From: Kingdonia uniflora
Taxonomy: Eukaryota; Streptophyta; Magnoliopsida; Ranunculales; Circaeasteraceae
Direction: 5' to 3'
DNA length: 64,000 nt
Assembly: GCA_014058105.1 (NCBI GenBank)
Contig: JACGCM010002238.1
Span: forward strand, 496,001 to 560,000
This document shows, piece after piece, positions 21,177 to 30,912 of the stretch. The first letter of the stretch is position 1, and each line of letters begins with the position of its first letter. Made by a program: the position numbers and the translations under genes. The notes below the pieces were generated by a model. The model saw nothing but the letters and a program-made list of their open reading frames with translations, was not told the origin of the DNA and made no database searches.

Positions 21177-22301
21177 GTCCTGTTTATATTATAGTGGTTG
21201 CCTTTCTTCTGGGAGCTGTCTGTTCAGGTCTTGCTGGATATGTCAGAATGTGGGTGTCTGTACGTGCAAATGTTGGAGTCTCCAGTGCTGCAAGACGATC
21301 TGCCCGAGAAGCATTGTAGGTTTTCTATCCATATGTGCATCAATTTTAATTGGATTACCCAAAAAATATTCTAATTATTATAAATATATCTTGTAGGCAT
21401 ATTTTGTATACAGATAGTTGTCCGTGCTGGTGGTTTCTCGGCCATTGTTGTTATTGGCATGGCTGTAATTAGAGTTGCAATTCTGTATGCTACATTTTAT
21501 GTTATGTTAGGGGTAGACTCACCCGGCGTGATGAAGGTCAATGTACGGGAGGCAACAGTGGGGAATTTTCCGTAATGGGCGAAAGCCTGACGGAGCAATG
21601 CCGCATGGAGGTCTAAGGCCATGGGTCATGAACTTCTTTTCCCGGAGTTGAAGAAATGACGGTATCTGGGAAATAAGCATCGGCTAACTTTGTGCCAACA
21701 GCACCAATAAGATGGCATCGTTTTTTTATATTCGTTTTTGAAACATATCTTACCAATGTATTAGCTTATAAAAGAAATAGTTGATATCAATCAGACATAC
21801 CAGTTTATCTATATTTTGAACTGTGGTGGTTATCAAATGTCTGGTGATTTGGTTTAATACTTATAGTCCACTCAAAGGCTTCTCTACACCGAGCAAGCAC
21901 CTATTGCCTGGCTGAACTTTGCCTTGTGTGGCTTGATCGGGATCATGACAGCTTATGCTTTTGTATGGATCACCAAGTATTACACGTGCATTAGCTCTTG
22001 CCAGTGCTACAGGGCACGACACTAACATAATTGCCAGTGTTAGTTTGGGTTTGGAATCAATGGCTCTTCCAGTTCTTGTAATTACCGTATCTATAGTTTC
22101 AACTTTCTAGCTTGTAGATGAAACTGGAAATCCAATTGGCGGTTTATTTGGAACAGCTGTTACAACAATGGGAATGCTGAGTACTGCTGCCTATGTTGTT
22201 GCAACAATGGGAACGCTGAGCACTGCTGCCTATGTTCTTATTATGGATATGTTTGGTCCTATAGCTGAAAAGTAGGTGGAATTGTTGAGATGAGTCAACA
22301 G
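21177..22301 (+). pseudogene. Captured type II H+-translocating pyrophosphatase fragment
   Basis: The blocks VVAFLLGAVCSGLAGYVRMW and SSAARRSAREAL (21177-21316), then VVRAGGFSAIVVIGMAV to VDSPGVMKV (21410-21540), then TEQAPIAWLNFALCGLIGIM, ASVSLGLESMALPVLVIT and DETGNPIGGLFGTAV to GGIVEMSQQ (21870-22301) follow the order of plant H+-PPases. The SSAARRSAREAL wording points to the Golgi type II enzyme rather than the vacuolar AVP1. The segment with the pyrophosphate-binding sites between the second and third blocks is missing; plastid 16S rRNA sequence sits there instead. There are stops, frame changes and a 36-bp in-frame tandem duplication near 22165-22240. Confidence 0.88.
21539..21702 (+). 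rRNA. rrn16: Fragment of plastid 16S rRNA inserted in the nucleus (NUPT)
   Basis: The stretch contains the words acgggaggcaacagtgggga, cgaaagcctgacggagcaat, ggtcatgaacttcttttccc and gaataagcatcggctaac in altered form. These are the conserved 340-530 region of chloroplast 16S rRNA, including the bacterial-type primer site ACGGGAGGC. It is only about 160 bp and carries substitutions and small indels, so it is a nuclear insertion and not a working gene. It replaces the missing middle of the pyrophosphatase fragment. Confidence 0.92.
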
Positions 22302-22309
22302 GTAAGATT

Positions 22310-23231
22310 TTATACAATTCCTTGCAAATGAAAACCCTACAAGATGGTTCGGGTTGGGTGGAGTTATAGCCAAATATGTGTGGAAGGGGCGGAGTGGAAT
22401 AAATACAAGGTGGTACCTTCTCTACCTAAAAAAGTCAGAAGTCTAAAGCTCCAGCTGATGAACTTTGGTCTGGCCATTCCATTAAAAGGTTGCATGGTCA
22501 ACCCACGAAGAAAGTAATGAGATAAACGTATCAGATGATGTTCTTCCAGCGAAGGATATAATATAAAATTCTTGTACAACTTCTTCATGTGAGATGTGAG
22601 AAGTCACCCCAGCCTGAGCCTCCTAAAAACTGATTGACAATACTCATCTTTTGCTAGGTTTATCTTTCTAAGCTTGACATCTCAGTAGATCTTTCAATCC
22701 GGAGTTGTATGAGCAGTGTACGAGCATATTGGATATCGAAGGAAGTTTATATTAAATCTTACCCATCCGAGGAAATGAATATTTGGCAAGAAATAAGATT
22801 GTAATTGTTAAGAAATACTTGGGTTCATTTATGTTAAATCTTTTAATTATGTGTTGTTCCTAAAATTTTGTAATCGAAGATTTGATTTTTAGAATATTTA
22901 TTTGCTTTTATTTATTAATGGATTTACGTTGTTGGAATTGTATATGTAATGGTTAGTACGCATTAAGTTAGGGTAGAATGCATCTTTTTGAATTATGCGA
23001 TAAATCTCTTTGATGGGATTGTATTTATATAAGATTGTACGCAATATTGAAGGCAACAAAGACTTGCAACAAAAGGATTGTACGCATAATACGAAACTCC
23101 ACTCTACCATAAATTGAAGTTAATTACTGTTGAATTTTGAACAAATGATCGATGTTTGAGATATCGGCTATATTATTAACTTAAATATTAAACTATTTGA
23201 GCACATAGGTCATTATTTTACAAATACTTGT
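22310..23231. other. Helitron 3' interior, nothing recognised
   Basis: AT-rich sequence between the last captured exon and the 3' terminal hairpin. Open frames of 70-74 codons on the minus strand show no family signature. Confidence 0.4.
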
Positions 23232-23264
23232 AGGCACACGCGATAGCATGTGCCCGACTGCTAG
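23232..23264 (+). other. Helitron 3' terminus: hairpin plus CTAG
   Basis: ggcacacgc and gcatgtgcc form a 9-bp stem with one mismatch around a 3-4 base loop, then cgactg, then CTAG, followed by host T. This is the transposition-terminator arrangement of plant Helitrons. Confidence 0.9.
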
Positions 23265-23322
23265 TGGTTTATGATCTGTACTCGCAACTCAAGAAGGCAA
23301 GAAGCAGTTTGGGATTGAGTAA
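23265..23322 (+). pseudogene. Tau GST pseudogene, 3' end, after the Helitron
   Basis: Reads (M)VYDLYSQLKKAR and, after a one-base shift, KQFGIE with TAA at 23320-23322. This matches the last 20 residues of the intact paralogue (VYEF...KKFGVE). The codon split by the Helitron is restored as ATG when the 3' end is joined to 11747. Confidence 0.9.
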
Positions 23323-23505
23323 ATTACATGATGAGCCTATGTTTATGATTATTTTGTAATGTGATAAATTACTATCTACTGAAACTTTTTGTTTGTTACT
23401 TGCTTTTGATCAAGGTTGTCTGTGTTTTTTATTACCTGTATGCAGAAGGTTGATATGTTAGTAATAGGTTGTTTACTTAGATATAATTTTATACTATGGC
23501 GTTTG

Positions 23506-24644
23506 TAGGGCTGGCAATTTAACCCGCCCCGCCTTAATGAGGCGGGTTTGATATGACTATAGCGGGTATGGGGCGGGTTTGGTTTTAAAAATAACCCCAT
23601 TTATTTATTGGGGCGGGTCTGGTTTTAGGCTCAAATAAATGGGGATCCATCACCCAACCCAATTATAAATGATATGACTTGAATACCCTTAAGTTAAACT
23701 TAATTCTAAATACATGTTAGTTAAGTCCAGCATTATGTCTCATCTCCTATTTTCATTTCAACCTCCAGCCTCCTGTGTTTTGTCATCAGCTTTTCTTCAT
23801 TTCAACCTTGAAACATCATTCTTCACCAAACTAACTTTCATTTGTAGCTCAAGTCAAGTGAGTGTTCTGATTTTAATGGATCTATGATGAAACTCACATT
23901 TTTCTTCTAATAAGAAAATTTTAGATTTTTCTTTCTTTCTTTCCTCGGAGATCAAAACAAAGAAAAGAAGAAGTAAAAAAAGAGATATTTGTTTGAAAGG
24001 TATCCATTCTCTCTTTCTGAATCAATTGGTAATCTCATCCCTTTTAATTACTACTACTACTTGTTTTCACTAAAAATATTATAAATTTTTAGTTTTTAGT
24101 TATAATTCTTCAAACCCATTTTCCCTTTTTACTTAACTGGTGACTCATTTTATTTTTTACCACTTATGATCATCTATGTACCAGTATTCATCTCCATCTA
24201 TGTACTCCATCATTACAATCGGTATAAGACTCAATTCAATTTCAAACCCAAAACAACATTCTTCACCAAACTAACTTTCATTTTCAACAATTTTCTTGAA
24301 AAATGGCTTTCATCAAACCTCATATCAATCTTATGATGTCAAACGTTTTTCTTTATCTCGTTTGAATCGCATCCCATCTTTGGTGTATTAATAATACTTG
24401 TGTTTCTTTAGAGTCTTGTAAAACTTAGATTATGTTGGCAACATTAAATAACACTGTATCAAACATATGGATTTTTAAACGGGTACTAAGACGGGTTTGG
24501 TATAGGCAAATTTAAATGGGGCGGGTTTGGGTATTCCTTATTTAAGTTAAATGGTATTGGGGCGGGTTTGAGGGTAGGGTAATTTGGCGGGTATGAGGAT
24601 AGTATTACTCCACCCGCCCCAAACCCGACCCATTGCCAGCCCTA
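23506..24644. mobile_element. hAT-type non-autonomous transposon
   Basis: Exact 13-bp terminal inverted repeats (tagggctggcaat / attgccagcccta) enclose 1139 bp. The 8-bp flanks ggcgtttg (23498-23505) and ggcgtctg (24645-24652) differ by one base and fit a hAT target duplication. Both subterminal regions are rich in ggcgggt / acccgcc words. The interior is AT-rich with no transposase. Confidence 0.88.
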
Positions 24645-24652
24645 GGCGTCTG

Positions 24653-25568
24653 CATTGTTATTGTGAAAATGTGTCCAGCTAGACACACTATAATGTTAAT
24701 TTACAACTGTTCAAAACAATCCTCCTCTTAGAGTAGTAGTTCTGAAGCTGTTGTGAAAGCTGCTGCGGAAGCTGAGACAAAGCATACTCCATAGGCCTTG
24801 ACCATTTATCTTTATCCAACGATCATAAAAAGTATCTCGAAATTAAGAAATCATCTTTAACAATTCAATTTACATTTATGATTAAGCACAGTAGTTGCAT
24901 GATACATCCTTTCCTACCCTACTTATTGTGGATAGGTTTAGCTATGGTAGTTAGGTATTTGCTTAATCAGTGGATCAAGTGGAAAAAAAACAGAAAATCC
25001 ATTTCGTCCCCTGGCAAATCCTAAGGTGTTGTTAAATGAAATCAATTTTTACGAATAAGTTCACCATAAAAATATTGAGGATTATATCAGTTTTATTGTT
25101 TCAACATAATTTGTCGTTATGTAACTATATAGATGCCATGCAGCTAGGCATATGTACAGTGTGCACCTTGAATGAAAGCCTTTAAACCTACCCTTACCCC
25201 ATGTAACATAGGTGTTGTTTCAGGGGAGGACCAGCAGTGGGCAAAGCAGTCATCCTTTTGGAGGGCCACCTCTGAATCAAAACCGCTGGCATGATTCACA
25301 TTCCCTTTATGTCATGTTAAGATTTAAACTGGGAAGTTTGCTGTAGAAGATCTTCAGAACAATAACAGCACGGAGTTTATTAACAATGATTTCCCAGTTC
25401 AATGACCACCTTTAAGCTGATCAGGCAACCTGTTGAACAATGTTCTAAATTTTGTGTGGATAGAGTTCACCGTTGCTGGATCAAATGAGTTTTGTGTAAA
25501 AGTGGTTACCCACATCTACTGCAAGTGCGGGTTTTGTAGAGAGCTATTTTACTAGGTTGTCTGTAAAC
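24653..25568. other. Stretch without a recognised gene
   Basis: A short open run near 24730-24795 (alanine/glutamate-rich) and another near 25221-25290 may be decayed exons, but no family was recognised. The words gagacaaagcatactcc also occur at about 26842. Confidence 0.35.
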
Positions 25569-26016
25569 TAGGGTTGCAAGTTAGGCGGGTTTTACCTGAC
25601 TAACCCGCGCCCAATCCAAACTTTGGGCAGTCATAAAAATAATATACCCAACCCGAATTTGCCCAACCCGAATATTTTTGGGTTGGTCATGGTCAAAGGC
25701 TTTGCCTAACCCGATTCAACCCGAACCCGAAAATAGTATGAAAAGTATTTAATACATATCTAGGTTTACTTAGGTTTGATTTTATTGAATGTGTGTGTAA
25801 ATTTGTGTAAATGACGCCAAACATAACCAATCGAATTAACCAGTCCGAATACCTTTGGTCATTTGGTCTGCTCGAACATGTGTGGGCAAACTTTGGTCAA
25901 GAATTTCCAACCCGAAGTTGGATTAGGCTGGGTTGGTCATGGGCAAAGCGACCAAAGCCACGGTCGGGATTGGGCACTCTTAAAAACTTGTCGAACCTGA
26001 CCGACATGCAGCCCTA
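25569..26016. mobile_element. Probable second hAT-like element, decayed
   Basis: The ends tagggttgca and tgcagcccta are near-inverted repeats resembling those of the element at 23506. The interior has clusters of caacccga / ttgggtt / cggg words. The flanking 8-mers (ctgtaaac and aaccaggt) do not match, so the target duplication is lost or the limits are off. Confidence 0.5.
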
Positions 26017-26019
26017 AAC

Positions 26020-27065
26020 CAGGTATAGGGTATACCATGGAAGTAAAAACAAACTTCACCATTGGTCCATTAGATTTTTTTTTATTTTTTTTTTGATAAG
26101 TGACCTGGGATTGGACAGTCCTCCCTGAATGAGCATGAATTGATGTCTTAATTAGTATCATCTGTAAGTAAAGTAATTTTTCTTAATAAAGTTGGAGGGC
26201 ACGACTTGTTGATTTCTATCAAGGGACCCTTTACAATATGCTTCCAATCAGTCGTGATTATGGCAGAGACGTTATGATGGTTGTTTCGACAATGAAAAAT
26301 GAGTTAAGAAATGTATGAATTCCTAAGAGTGGCAGTCTGATTCTTTTAGCGAGGCGTGAAGATCACAAACTTAATAAAAGCTACTATAATCCATCAAAGA
26401 GTTGGGCATGCCATATTTAGAAGAAAAGGAAAAAGAAAAGAAAAAGAGTTGGTCATGTCATTGATTGGCCATCAATTTTTCCTTTCAGCGTCTGTGAACC
26501 CATGCAGGGTGAGAACTTTGTTTGTACTGTAGAAGCATTTTCACTCTGCACAAACTATGAGTGTGCAAATTGAGACCCTAGGTGTCACAGACCAGCTGAA
26601 ACACAAGCTTAATCCGTGCGACACTCAAGGCACGTGTCTCAAGTAAGCCTAATTATTCGTCTTCTTTCAATAGTTTTTTATCACTATCTCATAATATCAC
26701 ATAATATCAATGCAAACTAGCTTTCATTCACTTATCAACACTATTACAAAGCTTTAATTTATTCTCGGGTGTATCGGAGTCATGTCCTCTACATAATAAC
26801 TACTAAGTAAATAGCTTACAACCAAAAGAAACATCAAAGTTGGAGACAAAGCATACTCCGCCTAAAGGGTAACCTAAACCTTACAGAAATTAACGAATTT
26901 TTTTACATGACGTTATTACATCCTATAGATTCTATATACAAAAATAAGGCTTGATACGCTGAGGCTTCAAACCAGGGACCAGTTGCCTCCAATCCATTTT
27001 TAGTATGCGTAATTGCAAAATGTAGTTATGTAGAATTTGGTTTTGGATATGGTAATCAGTATTAT
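26020..27065. other. Stretch without a recognised gene, possibly including LTR sequence
   Basis: The part from about 26570 (gtgtcacagaccagctg) to 27000 might be LTR sequence of the minus-strand gypsy element to its right, but I could not match it to a second LTR. There is no ORF of interest. Confidence 0.35.
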
Positions 27066-27074
27066 GTGAGAGAC

Positions 27075-27360
27075 CATAAGAAGCTCGACCAGTCAAGGTT
27101 TAGTCCCGATCAACTTTGTCTTTCTGGCAAATATGACACGTTCACGTATAATCCATCACTTCCTTTTGATCATTTGGCCAATAATAACCTCTGTGCAACA
27201 GGGATAGTGTTCTCCGCCAACCAGGATGGCCTGCCCAAAGAGTGTCATGACACTTCTTTATCAGCTCCCGTCTTAGTCCTGCGAATCGAGGAACATAAAT
27301 CCGTTTTCCTTATGTATATAGATGACCATCTTCTACCCATAACCATTTAGTTTTCCCTTG
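27075..27360 (-). pseudogene. Ty3/gypsy integrase, N-terminal zinc-binding part
   Basis: The minus strand reads KCHDTLWAGHPG followed by a YYWPNDQKEV-like stretch and CHICQKDK, the H..H..C..C integrase zinc finger of gypsy elements. The open frame seen on the plus strand here is only its mirror. Similarity ends at about 27075. Confidence 0.8.
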
Positions 27361-27882
27361 TTTCACCAAGTTAATGATGACCTGGGTCTGAGGATCCACC
27401 GCTAACCCTTCGCAGATCCTATTTTGAAGAGTGTCGGTAATGTGAAAGTGAAACTGCTTGGCAGCTATAAAGATGGCCGCGAGTTCAGCTTTATGGCTCA
27501 ATGCATTCGGTACATTTTTCATCCTCCCTGGCTTGTGCTCGAGATCTAAATCAAACTCTGCTAAAAACTCTTGCCAACGAGCCTGCTTTGATGTTAACTT
27601 CTTCTGTGTAAGAAAATAGCTTGCCGCGCTGTTATCGGTCTTTACCAGAACCTTTATTCCCAATAAATAGTAGCGCCATACTCGTAGACAATGCACAATA
27701 GCTAGGAGCTCCTTCTGTTGAGCTGAATATCGCCTCTTTGTATCATTCAGTTTCTTGCTTTCATATGCAACTAGATGCTCATCTTGTAACAACACTCCAC
27801 TGATGGCGTAATCAAACGCATCAGTATGTACCTCAAACGGCTTGGTAATATCTGGCAAGACAAAGAATGGGTTGCTAATCAC
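27310..27882 (-). pseudogene. Ty3/gypsy RNase H
   Basis: A 190-codon open block with FEVHTDAFDYAISGVLLQDEHLVAYESKKL, then YSAQQKELLAIVHCL and VKTDNSAASYFL. These carry the acidic residues of the RNase H site, although position D of TDAS is followed by F rather than S. It is separated from RT by stops near 27900-28000. Confidence 0.85.
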
Positions 27883-28005
27883 CGCATGCTTCAGATTGTC
27901 AAACGTTGTCTGACATTTTTTGGACCATAACCAAGATAAGTTTTTCTTAAGGAAATCTGTTAGGGGTGTCGTGCGCTTCGAATACCCTTCGATAAACTTG
28001 CGGTA

Positions 28006-28800
28006 CTAGTTTACGAGGCCATGAAAAGAATAAACTTTCGTAACCTTTGTAGGAGCTTTCCACTCAATAGCGCGCACCTTTTCCATATCCATGTGGATCT
28101 GTCCTCCACCAATAATGTGTCCAAGAAACATAACTTGTTTCTGGGCAAACAAACATTTCTCCAACTTGACATAAAGCTGATTCTGTCCTAAGACTTGGAA
28201 TACTAAGCGAAGATGCTCAAGGTGTTTATCCATAGTGTGGTTGTAGATAATAATATCATCCAGGTACACCACCAAAAACTTGTCAATATATTTTCGGAAG
28301 ATCTTATTCATAAGAGTACAAAATATTGCGGGAGGGTTGGTCAAGCCGAATGGTTTGACAAGAAATTTGTATACTCCATATCGAGTGAAACATGTCGTCT
28401 TTGGTTCGTCACAAGTAATAATCCTGACTTAATAGTAACTTGACCTCAAATCAAGTTTAGAGAAGTTCTTCACGGATGTAAGCTAGTCAAATAAATCGGC
28501 AATGAGCTGTATTGGATACTTGTTCTTCACCGTAACCTGATTCAGGGCTCGATAGTCGACACACAACCACAGACTTCCATCATATTTATTCTGAAATAAG
28601 ACCGGGGCACCGTAAGGCACCTTTAAGTGGCGAATAAAGCCTGATTCCAACAATTCATCAAGTTGCTTACGAAGCTCTGCTAGTTCAGGTGGACTCATTT
28701 TATATGGCCCTTTGACAGGAGGCCTGACTCTAGGTACTAATTTGATCTGATAATCAATAGGCCTTCGTGGAGGTAATACTTATGACAGTTCTTTCGGCAT
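28006..28800 (-). pseudogene. Ty3/gypsy reverse transcriptase
   Basis: The fingers/palm start at [19 protein letters not shown] and [19 protein letters not shown] (arginine in the usual WRMCVDYR position changed to L). The catalytic YLDDIIIY is in a second open block (28006-28344), with FLGHIIGGGQI after it. A stop near 28483 and a frame change lie between the blocks. Motifs are clear enough to place it in Ty3/gypsy. Confidence 0.88.
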
Positions 28801-28939
28801 TACATCCTTAAACTCAGTAAGTACCTGTGAGACTTCATTCGACAAGGTGTTATTATTCTGATCATTTGACTCCATCCATAAGGTAGCAAGGTATATCAAC
28901 TCCCCTCGCTTCAGTCCCTTCTTCAACTTAAAACTGATA

Positions 28940-29340
28940 ACATTCTACCCTGATCTCTGTACATGGACATTAGTATGATTAAGGGATTGTCACCAAAGAT
29001 CCCCAAGGAAACGAATGGCATCGACACTGCTTTATAGTAATGAAGGAAGTCCATACCCAGAATAATCTTGAAATCATTCAATGTCACTACGAGAAGATTA
29101 ACCTTCCCACTCCACTGTCCCGTCTAAATTGGAACAAACTTGGCAATGCCATATATCGGCATCGTGGCTGAGTTGACGGCTATCATCCTACTAGAATCCT
29201 TCACTAAATGTAGTCCCAAACGATTCACTTCATGAATAGCTATAAAGCTGTGGGTAACACCTGTATCAACCATCGCCAAAGTGTTTCACCCATAAATACT
29301 AAGGTCCACGTACATTAGTCCCTTATTAGGCGTAGTCTAC
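28940..29340 (-). pseudogene. Ty3/gypsy aspartic protease
   Basis: The minus strand reads LAMVDTGVTHSF with the DTG active site near 29265-29290, then a VNRLGL stretch, and IILGMDFL about 90 residues later. Several stops interrupt the frame. Confidence 0.75.
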
Positions 29341-29430
29341 ATCAACTGAGTGGTCACTGCATTGAGCAAGTGTAGGGAACCCATATAAGTTTCACCACCA
29401 CCACATCCTTATGCGGTATCATTGGCTCGC

Positions 29431-30612
29431 TCACCTTGCGACGCCAATAGGGCATTCAATGTCGTCTTCTGAGGGCATTGATAAGGTTTGTGATTCCTTC
29501 AGAAAAGGAAAAACTTCAAGGTCATTGGGCATCCTTGAACCTAGACGAGGATAAGGCACCACCATAGTAGCGCGGCCCTTGATAATCCCTCCTGGGATTG
29601 GAACTCGAGGCGCCGCTCGTACTTGCTCTACCACCTCTGACTTGCCCATGACCTTGGCTTTGGCCTTGGTCTCCCCCACTTCTAGCTTGGTATACCCCAG
29701 TCTTGCCTCTGTTATAACTATAGGAGGATCCATTTCTCTATTGTAACTGGGATGTAGATTGAAACTGAGTCGGTCGACGCTCAGCGGATGCCATTACGGA
29801 TGCCAAATCTTGAACCCTTTGCTTTTACAATTCATTTTAGAACTATGGCTTCAAATCTTCTAAGAAACAGAACAACTTGTCATTTTTGAACATATTACAG
29901 ATATCCAACATTAGAGCTAATAACCGCTTGACATACTCACAGATCTTGCCTTTCTGCTTCAGTTGCCTTAAACTTTTATGAGCAAGGAACCCAACATTCC
30001 CGGGCAGGAACTGATTCTTCAACTCTTTCTTCAAGTCATCCTATGTGTTAATACTACCGTGACCATTTTTTATCTCGGCAAACTTGGTGCACCACCATAG
30101 TTTAGCGTCACCTACGAGGTACATGGTTGTCATCAACACCTTCGCACCTTCGCTCTCAGGCTTGACTACATTAAAGTAAGTTTCCATATCAAAGAGGATG
30201 TTTTTTACCTTCTTTGCGTCCCTGGCCCCCTCGTGCGCCTTAGGTTCGGGAACTCTAATCCTGGGTCGTTCTATACTACCGCCAAAAGGTGTTGGTTCAC
30301 CAGTTTCAACAACCTTAACAAAGAGATTCACCTTCGAAGATAGTTCAGCCACTTGATCCAGAAGTGTAGCCATATTCCTTTCGACTACACCATCTAATGT
30401 AATGAGACGCTCCCCCATATGGGTATGATCATCTGCGAACAGTCCAATCGTTCCTCCAAAGACGTTACTTGATCAATAATCCTACCTAGAGCTTGCATCT
30501 TAAACTCTAATTGGTCCAACCACATTCGTGTGTTTGGCCTAGGATTAATGGGTGGTCCTTCCATCCGTGGGGCAGGGTCAATAATATTGGGACCCTCCGT
30601 TATAGCCAGCAA
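29431..30612 (-). pseudogene. Ty3/gypsy gag
   Basis: Blocks at 30394-30612, 30041-30418, 29843-30034 and 29431-29733. The retrotransposon gag signature is clear: RIRVPEPKAHEGARDAKKV, then YLVGDAKLWW, then KKELKNQFLPGNVGFLA and LRQLKQKG. Stops separate the blocks (for example after SINT at 30041). No intact CCHC zinc knuckle was found. Confidence 0.8.
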
Positions 30613-30634
30613 GACCGCTTCCTACTAGAATGTA

Positions 30635-30646
30635 GCTCTGATACCA
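30635..30646 (-). other. Primer binding site of the gypsy element (initiator tRNA-Met type)
   Basis: The plus strand reads gctctgatacca, so the minus strand reads tggtatcagagc, complementary to the 3' end of initiator tRNA-Met. Only two bases separate it from the copia LTR remnant. Confidence 0.8.
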
Positions 30647-30648
30647 AC

Positions 30649-30774
30649 TAGGAAATACTTGTCTTTGTTTATTATTCTTTGATTGATTGTTTACTTGTTC
30701 GGCATATTCCACGTATCGTTCTTGGCGTAGAAGAGAGAATAACTACCTTGATTCTCAACAATTGGTATCAGAGT
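30649..30774 (+). other. Copia 5' LTR remnant and primer binding site
   Basis: LTR sequence from taggaaatacttg to ctcaaca (30760), then attggtatcagagtgc, a match to the initiator tRNA-Met primer site. About 480 bp of the LTR, including U3, are missing at the left. Confidence 0.88.
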
Positions 30775-30912
30775 GCTTGTTATAGGGCCTGTGTGGTAAA
30801 AAATGATGGTCGATCAATAGAAATTGAAGATCACAAAGTTCAATGGTTTGAATTTTGGAATGTGGAAGATATAGATAGAAGATTACCATTATCAGAAGGA
30901 TCTTGACTTACC

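Larger units (their letters stand above)
11748..23264 (+). mobile_element. Non-autonomous Helitron, 11,517 bp, carrying fragments of at least six host genes
   Basis: The 5' end reads TCTATAATACTAAAGGAA, like plant Helitron 5' ends that start with TC. The 3' end is CTAG, preceded by a 9-bp hairpin (ggcacacgc / gcatgtgcc) about 6 bases upstream. The host base before the element is A and the base after it is T, the classic A|T target, with no target duplication. Removing the element joins the two halves of the GSTU pseudogene in frame at that point, which confirms both ends. No Rep/helicase coding region is visible, so mobilisation would need an autonomous partner. All fragments but one (GT43) are in the same orientation and keep introns, as in Helitron gene capture. 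Confidence 0.93.
27070..30648 (-). mobile_element. Ty3/gypsy retrotransposon, gag to integrase start, both LTRs missing
   Basis: On the minus strand: primer binding site (30635-30646), gag, protease, RT, RNase H, and the HHCC part of integrase, which breaks off near 27070. The catalytic integrase core and 3' LTR are gone, and the 5' LTR is replaced by the LTR end of the neighbouring copia element. Many stops and frame changes show long inactivity. Confidence 0.88.

Noticed and set aside
21539..21702. A working 16S rRNA gene or bacterial contamination
   Set aside because: Only about 160 bp, with indels, plastid-type wording, and flanked on both sides by nuclear pyrophosphatase gene fragments.
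11748..23264. Segmental duplication or simple gene cluster as the explanation for the gene fragments
   Set aside because: The pieces are incomplete, from unrelated families, and bounded by Helitron ends; the host GST reading resumes exactly at those ends.
25569..26016. Clear 8-bp target duplication for the second hAT-like element
   Set aside because: The flanking 8-mers ctgtaaac and aaccaggt do not match; only the ends are similar, so it is kept with lower confidence.
27066..27350. Plus-strand 94-codon open frame
   Set aside because: It is the mirror of the gypsy integrase zinc-finger region on the minus strand.
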